A DNA stretch of 11,949 bases. Source: an uncultured Lachnospiraceae bacterium. GTDB lineage: Bacteria; Bacillota; Clostridia; Lachnospirales; Lachnospiraceae. Positions 6,823 to 11,949 of the stretch are shown here, in pieces. Location: positions 1 to 11,949 of the forward strand of contig CALDLG010000150.1 of NCBI GenBank assembly GCA_937910785.1, written 5' to 3'. The notes beneath the pieces are model-generated. The model searched no databases, had not been told where the DNA came from, and saw nothing but the letters and a program-made list of their open reading frames with translations. How positions within the stretch are numbered: the first letter of the stretch is position 1; the number at the start of each line of letters is the position of its first letter. The position numbers and the translations under genes were made by a program.

Positions 6823-7520
6823 CGGATTCTTATGTAGCTTTGGATGTGGAGACGACAGGGCTTGATTTCAAACGGGATAAAATAATTGAGATTGGCATGG
6901 TAAAAGTGCGCTCCGGAGAAACGATCGACCGGTTCGAAAGCTTTGTCAATCCGGGCCGGATATTGGAAGCGCGGATCAGCGAGCTGACGGGAATTCAGGA
7001 CAGACAGCTTGAGGGCGCGCCGGATATCGGAGAGATTCTGCCGGATGTGATGCGGTTTATCGGGGATGATATTCTGATCGGCCATGGAATTTTGTTTGAT
7101 TACGCTTTCGTAAAAAGGGCGGCGGTAAACAGGCGCCTTACTTTCGAAAAAGAGGGAATCGATACTTTGAGGCTGGCGAAAGCCTTTTTGCCCGATTTAA
7201 AAAGCAGGGGCCTTGGTTTTCTGTGCGAGTATTACGGAATTGAGCACAATGCGCACAGGGCATTTTCCGATGCAAAGGCGGCATCGGATCTGTATCAGAA
7301 ACTGGCGATGCTTTATTATCGGGGAAATGAAGCGGCGTTTGAGCCGGTCCGCCTTCTGTATCAGGCAAAACGGGAAACGCCGATTACGATACCGCAAAAA
7401 GAGCAGTTATATAAATTGTTGGACAGGCATAAACTAAAAGTAGACTATCAGGTGGAAAAGCTTACCCGCAATGAGGCGAGTCGTCTGATTGGCCGGCTTC
7501 TTGCAGAATACGGACGATAG
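6819..7520 (+). CDS. DEDDh 3'-5' exonuclease, DnaQ/PolC-epsilon-like, with C-terminal accessory segment
   Basis: A 233-residue exonuclease of the DnaQ-like RNase H fold that would degrade DNA (or RNA) ends 3'-5' using two Mg2+ ions. All DEDDh residues are visible: D9 and E11 in ALDVETTG (Exo I), D94 in GHGILFDYAFV (Exo II), H146 and D151 in HRAFSDA (Exo III epsilon). The exonuclease domain covers about 4-165. The last 45 residues (ITIPQKEQLYKLLDRHKLKV onward, ending TRNEASRLIGRLLAEYGR) form a separate small helical segment with the Q-x(n)-L ... LTxxEASxLIxxL pattern found in short helical accessory domains of other proteins. It is not an epsilon subunit fused to a polymerase; it may be proofreading, repair or RNA trimming. 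The frame extends back to 6723, but ATG 6819 overlaps the nth stop. Its 3' end overlaps the leftward neighbour by 59 bases. Confidence 0.9.
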   Translation: MTDSYVALDVETTGLDFKRDKIIEIGMVKVRSGETIDRFESFVNPGRILEARISELTGIQDRQLEGAPDIGEILPDVMRFIGDDILIGHGILFDYAFVKRAAVNRRLTFEKEGIDTLRLAKAFLPDLKSRGLGFLCEYYGIEHNAHRAFSDAKAASDLYQKLAMLYYRGNEAAFEPVRLLYQAKRETPITIPQKEQLYKLLDRHKLKVDYQVEKLTRNEASRLIGRLLAEYGR

Positions 7521-8094
7521 TTTTTTTCATCGCAGAATTTAATGCTTCGACTGTCGGATAGAGTTCCCGGATCTTTTCAGGCATCTTTTTTTCCAGGTAG
7601 ATATCACAAAGCAGTTTATAGGAGCCGCTGATATCGGTTCCTGTGGAAACCGCAAATTCCAGAACCCCGCAGGCTTCGTCCACACAGCCGTTCTGATACA
7701 GGCAGGCAGCCCACTGATTCAGTGTTCTGGCAAGAACGGTGTAGTTCTGGTCATATCGGGATAATACATCGATATTGGGCGCACCGTATTTCAGCTTCAG
7801 GTCGGTATTGGAGATGCCCGTGAAGTTTACGATTCTGGACTCGCTTAACGTGTGGAATGTTTCCCTGTATTCCGAGGCCTTTTCGTTATCCGGAAGAAGA
7901 TGCAGGAAAAGGCGGTCAAGAGGAATCGTGATATAAGGAAGATCATCCAGTGATTTCCGTCTTGTGTTGTTGGCCCGATGCTCTTTGGCCCAGAAGGACC
8001 GGTTCTTTTCGGCATCAATACGATTGTGCTTGGAAATCTCATAGGTCAGCCAGGCGGTAAATACAAGGAAACTTGCAAAAAACGGAAATTTCAT
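7462..8094 (-). CDS. Membrane-anchored protein of unknown function with a helical-repeat (TPR-like) C-terminus
   Basis: Not a family I can name with a function. The 210-residue protein starts with one hydrophobic helix (residues 3-18, FPFFASFLVFTAWLTY), short enough for a signal anchor. A basic stretch 22-47 follows, with FWAKEHRANNTRRKSLDDLP, then YITIPLDRLFLHLLP, a block I recall in Lachnospiraceae hypothetical proteins. Residues 115-200 are alpha-helical with pairs such as LNQWAACLYQNGCVDEACGV and SYKLLCDIYLEKKMPEKIRE, which resemble two degenerate tetratricopeptide repeats. The positive charge after the helix suggests the C-terminus stays in the cytoplasm as a docking surface. ATG 8094 has AAAGGA 8 bases upstream. 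The stop lies inside the 3' end of the convergent exonuclease gene. Its own -10 is inside the small gene at 8130-8237. Confidence 0.8.
   Translation of the reverse strand: MKFPFFASFLVFTAWLTYEISKHNRIDAEKNRSFWAKEHRANNTRRKSLDDLPYITIPLDRLFLHLLPDNEKASEYRETFHTLSESRIVNFTGISNTDLKLKYGAPNIDVLSRYDQNYTVLARTLNQWAACLYQNGCVDEACGVLEFAVSTGTDISGSYKLLCDIYLEKKMPEKIRELYPTVEALNSAMKKTIVRILQEAGQSDDSPHCG
7481..7527 (+). terminator. Possible intrinsic terminator overlapping the 3' end of the exonuclease gene
   Basis: TCGTCTG (7481-7487) can pair with CGGACGA (7511-7517) in a 7-bp stem with one G-U pair. The 23-base loop can itself form TTC/GAA. Three bases later comes a run of seven T residues (7521-7527). The stem includes the final exonuclease codons and the TAG. 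The large loop makes it weaker than the galT terminator. Confidence 0.4.
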
Positions 8095-8101
8095 ATATAA
8101 T
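8073..8101 (+). promoter_or_regulatory. Near-consensus sigma-A promoter for the small membrane protein (and VanW gene)
   Basis: -35 TTGCAA (8073-8078), a 17-base spacer, and -10 TATAAT (8096-8101, perfect). The -35 is inside the coding sequence of the leftward neighbour and the -10 overlaps that gene's ribosome-binding region. The start of transcription should be near 8108, 20-odd bases before the ATG at 8130. Confidence 0.75.
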
Positions 8102-8129
8102 ATCCTTTCAGGGAATGGAGGTCTTTGTT

Positions 8130-8237
8130 ATGTTTTCGTTTCATAATAAAAAATCAAAACAGATTATATCATCTGTCATTATTGTAATTCTGGTTTTGGC
8201 AATGGTATTGCCGGTTCTGCTTAGTGTGGCAGGTTAG
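8130..8237 (+). CDS. Small single-pass membrane protein, 35 residues, function unknown
   Basis: Codes for 35 residues: a short basic N-terminus (MFSFHNKKSKQ), one hydrophobic helix (residues about 12-33, IISSVIIVILVLAMVLPVLL), and a SVAG end. GGAGG at 8117-8121 lies 8 bases before the ATG, the best-placed ribosome binding site in this part of the window, and a near-consensus promoter stands directly upstream. Both support a real gene. The architecture (basic head, one helix with an LxxAMV-type core) resembles Prli42, the small stressosome-anchoring membrane protein of Firmicutes, but I cannot show homology and the resemblance may be only compositional. Inside it lies the -10 of the leftward gene. 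A hairpin covers the stop codon, and a secreted VanW-family gene follows after 60 bases. Confidence 0.72.
   Translation: MFSFHNKKSKQIISSVIIVILVLAMVLPVLLSVAG
8163..8171 (-). promoter_or_regulatory. Extended -10 promoter for the leftward membrane-anchored protein
   Basis: Read on the - strand: TGA-TATAAT, a perfect -10 with the TGn extension. The -35 region 17 bases away is poor (AGAATT). Transcription would start near 8156 and run left into the gene starting at 8094. The element lies inside the coding sequence of the rightward 35-residue protein. Confidence 0.55.
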
Positions 8238-8243
8238 CCACGC
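8224..8243 (+). other. GC-rich hairpin across the stop codon of the small membrane protein gene
   Basis: GTGTGGC (8224-8230) pairs with GCCACGC (8237-8243) in a 7-bp stem with one G-U pair and the 6-base loop AGGTTA, which holds most of the stop codon. The next bases (AATCAGTTTAGCATATTTTG) lack an immediate T tract, so it is not a classical terminator. It could be an inefficient terminator or an mRNA-processing or protecting structure between the small gene and the VanW gene. Confidence 0.4.
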
Positions 8244-8297
8244 AATCAGTTTAGCATATTTTGAAGAAAGAAGCAATCTTGCAGGAAGGGAAAGGTT

Positions 8298-9845
8298 ATG
8301 GCTATGCGCAGAAGAAGGGGAATGCTGACAGTTATAACGATGTTTTTGATCGGCTTTTTATCGACGGGAGTAACGGTAAATGCCGAAGAAGAGAGAATTG
8401 AAAAGGGAATTTATGCAGACCAGATCGATCTTTCCGGAATGACGGTTTCCGAGGCGGAGAGTGCGGTACAGACCTATGTGGATTCTTTCGGGGAGACGCA
8501 GATTACGCTGCATGCGATAGATGACCAGGCGATCGTCATAACGGCATCGGAGATCGGGCTGAAATGGGCGAACCCGGAGATCGTTGAGGAAGCGGCAGGT
8601 CTTGGAAAAGATGGGAATATTGTACAGTGCTATAAGACGTTAAAGGATCTGGAATATTCGAACAGAGTCTATGAAGTAAAATTCGATTTCGATAAAAATA
8701 AAATCAGGACACTGATTGAAGAGCAGGGCAGCCAGTTTAACAGAGAAGCAGTGGATGCGGTACTGACAAGAACAGACGGGGTTTTTCAGATCAGCGAAGG
8801 ACAGGTGGGAACGGTAGTCGATGTCAATGCTTCCGCGGATACGATTTATCAGTATCTGACGAATGAATGGCAGGGAGAAGCGGCCTATGTGGATCTGGCG
8901 GTAACTGTTCAGGAGCCGAGAGGGAATGAAGAGGATTTATCGAAGGTGACGGATGTGCTCGGAACATTTACAACCAGCTATGCCACGTCCAATTCATCCA
9001 GAAGCGCCAATGTGGCAAACGGGGCCCATCTGATTGACGGAAGCCTGTTGTATCCGGGAGATGAGTTTTCTGCATATGAAGCGGTTTCTCCTTTTTCACA
9101 GGATAACGGATATTATATGGCGGCATCTTACCTGAACGGTCAGGTAGTGGACAGTCTCGGAGGCGGTATCTGTCAGGTTTCCACGACGTTATACAATGCC
9201 GTGCTCAGAGCGGAGCTGGAAGTGACGGAACGGTATAATCACTCGATGATCGTTACTTATGTGGATCCTTCTGCGGATGCGGCTATTGCGGAGTCTTCGG
9301 GAAAAGATTTTAAATTTGTCAATAACACGGAATATCCGATTTATATTGAAGGCATTACAACACCGGATAAGCATATCACGTTTACGATATATGGTGTGGA
9401 GACGCGGGATAGCAACAGAGAAGTGATCTATGAAAGCGTTGTTCTGGAACGGAATGTGCCGGAAGAAGAGGTTATTTATGCAAATGAGTCTCTTCCACTC
9501 GGTTATTGCAGCGTTCAGTCGGCGCATGTCGGATATAAGGCACAGTTGTGGAAGGTCGTTAAAGTAGACGGTGCGGAGGTCAGCAGAGAGCAGGTAAACA
9601 GCAGCTCTTATAATAAATCGCCGCGAAATGCAACGGTCGGAACCGCGACCGCGGACCCGGAGGCATATAATGCGATCATGGCGGCAATTGCGACCAATAG
9701 CATCGATCAGGTGAAGGCAGTGGCAGGGGCATATCAGGCACAGGCCGACGCGGCAGCGGCGCAGGCAGCGGCAGCCCAGGCGGCGCCTCCGCCGGCAGAT
9801 CAGACACCGCCGCCGGCCCCGCAGGAACCGTCACCGGAAGGCTGA
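8298..9845 (+). CDS. Secreted VanW-family protein with PG-binding-4-like and G5-like regions
   Basis: A 515-residue exported protein that probably acts at the cell wall; VanW is a frequent companion of glycopeptide-resistance genes in some clusters but here no van ligase or sensor is present, so resistance should not be inferred. Residues 1-29 are a signal peptide: basic RRRR, hydrophobic core MLTVITMFLIGFLS, and a probable cleavage after VNA. Residues about 66-180 look like the PG_binding_4 domain. The VanW domain spans about 225-355, with the hallmarks LIDGSLLYPGDEFS (245-258), GGGICQVSTTLYNAVL (288-303) and ERYNHSMIVTYVDPSADAAI (311-330). Residues 375-430 resemble a G5 domain. The tail from 475 is Ala/Gln-rich, then Pro-rich, and likely disordered. 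ATG 8298 follows GGGAAAGG closely. No good promoter precedes it, so read-through from 8073-8101 is likely. Confidence 0.9.
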   Translation: MAMRRRRGMLTVITMFLIGFLSTGVTVNAEEERIEKGIYADQIDLSGMTVSEAESAVQTYVDSFGETQITLHAIDDQAIVITASEIGLKWANPEIVEEAAGLGKDGNIVQCYKTLKDLEYSNRVYEVKFDFDKNKIRTLIEEQGSQFNREAVDAVLTRTDGVFQISEGQVGTVVDVNASADTIYQYLTNEWQGEAAYVDLAVTVQEPRGNEEDLSKVTDVLGTFTTSYATSNSSRSANVANGAHLIDGSLLYPGDEFSAYEAVSPFSQDNGYYMAASYLNGQVVDSLGGGICQVSTTLYNAVLRAELEVTERYNHSMIVTYVDPSADAAIAESSGKDFKFVNNTEYPIYIEGITTPDKHITFTIYGVETRDSNREVIYESVVLERNVPEEEVIYANESLPLGYCSVQSAHVGYKAQLWKVVKVDGAEVSREQVNSSSYNKSPRNATVGTATADPEAYNAIMAAIATNSIDQVKAVAGAYQAQADAAAAQAAAAQAAPPPADQTPPPAPQEPSPEG

Positions 9846-9885
9846 AACAGCGGATGATTGGAAGAAAGGCAGCGAGAAGCCGATT

Positions 9886-10884
9886 ATGATGAGAAACGGG
9901 AAGATCTCGGAGAGTGTGCTAAAGCGCTCTGTTTTGAGAAAAGTAAAAACAGAAAGAGAAGAAGTGGTATGCGGCGCAGGGATAGGGGTAGACTGCGCCG
10001 TTTTCTCATTCGCGCAGGATGGGGAGACTGTCCTTTCCACCAATCCCGTTGCCGCGCCTGCCGATATGGTCTGTGCATATGGTATACACAGGACATTAAA
10101 TAACATAGCCGCGGCAGGAGCGGAACCGGTAGGAATTTTACTTTCCGTTATGCTGCCGGAAGGAACCGAAGAAAAGGAGCTGCAGGAGATGATGGCGCAG
10201 GCAGAGGAAATCTGCGGGCGGTATCATGTGCAGATCGCGGGAGGGCATACGGAAGTAACGGAAACGATAAATTGGCCGGTCCTGACCGTAACAGGCATCG
10301 GGAAGCGGAACGAAGCCGCAAAGGAGCGGCGCATAAAGCCCGGACAGGATGTGGTGGTTAGCAAGTGGATTGGGCTCGACGGAACCGTAAGGATTGCCAG
10401 AGAACACAGAGAGGCGCTGCTTACCAGGTATCCGGCCAGAATGATAGATGAGGCGGCGGAGTTTGAACAGTTTTTCTCCGTCATACCGGAGGCCGCTACC
10501 GCCCGTAAGTCCGGCGTCTGCGGAATCCATGATGCTTCTCAGGGCGGCATCTTCGGAGCGCTGTGGGAAATGGCAAATGGAGCCGGCGTTGGACTGGAAA
10601 TCGACTTAAAAAAACTGCCTGTCAGGCAGGAAACGATAGAACTGTGTGAGTTTTTTGATCTGAATCCGTATGAACTGTCATCGGGAGGATGCCTTCTGAT
10701 GACGGCGGAAGACGGAAACGGCCTTGTTGATGCGCTTAAAAAGGAAGGGATTCCTGCAGTCGTTGTCGGGAAAACGACGGATGGAAACGACAGGGTGCTT
10801 TTCAATGAGGAAGAGCGGCGTTTTCTGGAGCCGCCCAAGACGGATCAGCTTAATAAAGTGAGAAAGGAAGAGGAGTTGGAATGA
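9886..10884 (+). CDS. AIR synthase-related (PurM/HypE-fold) protein
   Basis: A 332-residue cytoplasmic protein of the PurM/ThiL/SelD/HypE fold, which binds ATP between two halves of a dimer; the substrate here is unknown. The N-terminal AIRS domain has GAGIGVDCAVF (30-40) in the ATP/Mg loop position, where HypE and ThiL usually have a DD or DA; NNIAAAGAEPVGIL (72-85); and AGGHTEVTETINWP (118-131). The C-terminal domain has GIHDASQGGIFGALWEMA (213-230), like the HypE/PurM glycine-rich segment, and PYELSSGGCLLMTA. It ends EEELE: the C-terminal Cys needed by HypE for cyanide-group transfer is missing, and no hydrogenase maturation genes are nearby, so HypE is not claimed. ATG 9886 or 9889 is possible; the ribosome site is weak. 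The last four bases overlap the Lrp gene (ATGA), suggesting coupled expression. Confidence 0.85.
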   Translation: MMRNGKISESVLKRSVLRKVKTEREEVVCGAGIGVDCAVFSFAQDGETVLSTNPVAAPADMVCAYGIHRTLNNIAAAGAEPVGILLSVMLPEGTEEKELQEMMAQAEEICGRYHVQIAGGHTEVTETINWPVLTVTGIGKRNEAAKERRIKPGQDVVVSKWIGLDGTVRIAREHREALLTRYPARMIDEAAEFEQFFSVIPEAATARKSGVCGIHDASQGGIFGALWEMANGAGVGLEIDLKKLPVRQETIELCEFFDLNPYELSSGGCLLMTAEDGNGLVDALKKEGIPAVVVGKTTDGNDRVLFNEEERRFLEPPKTDQLNKVRKEEELE

Positions 10885-11363
10885 GAGAAAAATTATTATC
10901 TGTAATCGAAAAAAACAGCCGTATCGACATCAAGGAGCTGGCTGTTATTATGGGAGCGGAAGAGATCGATATTGTCAATGAGCTGGCGGCGATGGAGAGT
11001 GAAGGAATTATCTGCGGCTATCATACGCTGATTGACTGGGAGAAAACTTCCATCGAAAAGGTCAGCGCGCTGATCGAGGTAAGAGTAACGCCGCAGCGCG
11101 GTCAGGGCTTTGATAAAATTGCGGAACGCATCTATAAGTATCCGGAAGTGAATTCCGTTTATCTGATTTCGGGAGGCTATGATCTGCTCGTATCTCTGGA
11201 AGGAAAGTCGTTGAAGGAGATTTCCGCGTTTGTATCGGATAAACTTTCCACGCTGGAAACGGTGCTCAGCACCGCAACGCATTTTATCCTGAAAAAATAT
11301 AAGGATCATGGAACGATTCTGACCAAAAAACATGAGGATACGAGAGAGAAGGTGACACCGTGA
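10881..11363 (+). CDS. Lrp/AsnC-family transcriptional regulator
   Basis: A 160-residue DNA-binding protein. Residues 1-50 form a winged helix-turn-helix (MREKLLSVIEKNSRIDIKEL and the following MESEGIICGYHTLIDWEK wing). Residues about 62-135 are the AsnC/RAM effector and oligomerisation domain, with LIEVRVTPQRGQGFDKIAER and VYLISGGYDLLVSLEGKS, the SGxYDL motif that shapes the amino-acid site in Lrp-type octamers. A 20-residue charged tail follows. Family members sense an amino acid such as leucine, and the next gene is an aminotransferase, so local control of amino-acid metabolism is the natural inference. The start ATG overlaps the preceding stop (ATGA) with GAGGAG upstream; the stop overlaps the aminotransferase GTG (GTGA). 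The start is slightly shorter than most Lrp proteins, so its first helix begins immediately. Confidence 0.93.
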   Translation: MREKLLSVIEKNSRIDIKELAVIMGAEEIDIVNELAAMESEGIICGYHTLIDWEKTSIEKVSALIEVRVTPQRGQGFDKIAERIYKYPEVNSVYLISGGYDLLVSLEGKSLKEISAFVSDKLSTLETVLSTATHFILKKYKDHGTILTKKHEDTREKVTP

Positions 11364-11949
11364 GAAATCCGTTAGCAGATAAAATAGTTCATATTAAGCC
11401 GTCCGGCATCCGGAAATTTTTTGATATCGTCAATGAGATGGATGATGTCATTTCATTAAGCGTTGGAGAGCCGGATTTCGATACGCCATGGCATATTCGG
11501 GATGAAGGTATTTATTCGCTGGAAAAGGGGCGTACATTTTATACGTCCAATGCCGGGCTGAAAGAGTTAAAAGAAGAAGTATGTAGCTACCTGAAAAGGA
11601 AACAGGGGGTGGAATATGATCCGAAGACGGAAGTATTTCTGACTGTAGGCGGTTCCGAGGGAATAGACGCGGCTATGCGCGCCATGCTGAATCCCGGCGA
11701 GGAAGTGCTGATTCCCCAGCCGAGTTATGTATCCTACGAACCCTGTGCGATATTGGCGGACGGTGTTCCGGTCATCATCGAATTAAAGGCCGAAAACGAG
11801 TTTCGGCTGACGGCGAAGGAGCTTGAGGATGCCATTACGGAGAAAACCAAACTTCTGGTGCTTCCGTTTCCGAATAATCCGACAGGGGCAATCATGGAGA
11901 GGAAAGACTTGGAAGAGATTGCCAAAGTGGTAATTGAAAAAGACATCTT
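11360..11949 (+). CDS. PLP-dependent aminotransferase, class I/II, 3' end outside window
   Basis: The first 196 codons and two bases are present, with no stop. The GTG start at 11360 overlaps the Lrp stop (GTGA) and has GAAGGTG 6 bases upstream. The N-terminus reads MRNPLADKIVHIKPSGIRKF, followed by ISLSVGEPDFDTPWHIR (fold-type I entry, with the GEP loop), TFYTSNAGLKELKEEV, TVGGSEGIDAAMRAML with a GGSEG stretch that contacts the PLP phosphate, IPQPSYVSYEP, and VLPFPNNPTGA around 168-177, where N173 would hydrogen-bond PLP O3'. The catalytic lysine falls beyond the window. These features fit the aspartate/alanine/aromatic aminotransferase (PatA/AspB-like) group; the amino-acid substrate is not evident. 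Lrp and aminotransferase pairs of this kind occur in Clostridia. Confidence 0.93.
   Translation, partial: MRNPLADKIVHIKPSGIRKFFDIVNEMDDVISLSVGEPDFDTPWHIRDEGIYSLEKGRTFYTSNAGLKELKEEVCSYLKRKQGVEYDPKTEVFLTVGGSEGIDAAMRAMLNPGEEVLIPQPSYVSYEPCAILADGVPVIIELKAENEFRLTAKELEDAITEKTKLLVLPFPNNPTGAIMERKDLEEIAKVVIEKDI

Noticed and set aside
8298..9845. Vancomycin-resistance gene
   Set aside because: The VanW domain is common in secreted proteins of Clostridia without resistance; no ligase, dehydrogenase, dipeptidase or VanRS pair is present.
9886..10884. HypE hydrogenase maturation protein
   Set aside because: The fold matches, but the C-terminal cysteine motif is absent and no hyp or hydrogenase genes are nearby, so only a family-level name is given.
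1..11949. Mobile element, phage, CRISPR or defence island
   Set aside because: No transposase, integrase, direct-repeat array, terminal inverted repeats, tRNA attachment site or nuclease-toxin pair was found; the single XRE regulator is not enough to suggest a prophage.

Overview
The window looks like a chromosomal segment of an anaerobic, low-to-mid GC Firmicute, most likely a gut-type Lachnospiraceae/Clostridia species. The reasons are: class II (Firmicutes-type) GalT beside GalK; purine-rich AGGAGG-type ribosome binding sites; a DUF4080-type B12-binding radical SAM protein; a VanW/PG-binding-4 secreted protein; and an AIR-synthase-related gene coupled to an Lrp/AsnC regulator and an aminotransferase. 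No tRNA, rRNA, CRISPR array, insertion sequence, integrase or phage gene was seen.

Layout, left to right. (1) 1-1701: end of galK, then galT, closed by a strong intrinsic terminator (Leloir galactose pathway). (2) 1734-2419: a leftward HAD phosphatase with its own promoter. (3) 2488-3652: a monocistronic Gfo/Idh/MocA oxidoreductase with a TTG start. (4) 3689-4147: a leftward XRE-type regulator with a palindrome upstream. (5) 4222-7527: a rightward operon, B12-binding radical SAM protein - nth - DEDDh exonuclease, in which each start codon overlaps the previous stop (ATGA). (6) 7462-8094: a leftward, membrane-anchored, helical-repeat-like protein whose 3' end overlaps the exonuclease. (7) 8073-9845: a near-consensus promoter, an untracked 35-residue membrane protein, and a secreted VanW-family protein. 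(8) 9886-11949: AIR-synthase-like protein, Lrp/AsnC regulator and a PLP aminotransferase that runs off the window, again with 4-nt overlaps.

The genes fall into several small, functionally separate units. The galKT pair converts galactose to UDP-galactose/glucose-1-phosphate. The radical SAM-nth-exonuclease unit pairs an uncharacterised cobalamin/Fe-S enzyme with two DNA-maintenance genes. The last unit looks like an amino-acid-linked regulator/aminotransferase pair with an ATP-binding PurM-fold partner of unknown substrate.

Most of the window is ordinary housekeeping and accessory metabolism, and I see no complete novel system such as defence or mobile elements. The parts most worth a second look are: the 8073-8243 locus, where two promoters fire toward each other across a tiny membrane-protein gene with a hairpin over its stop codon; the radical SAM-nth-exonuclease coupling; and the AIR synthase-Lrp-aminotransferase unit.
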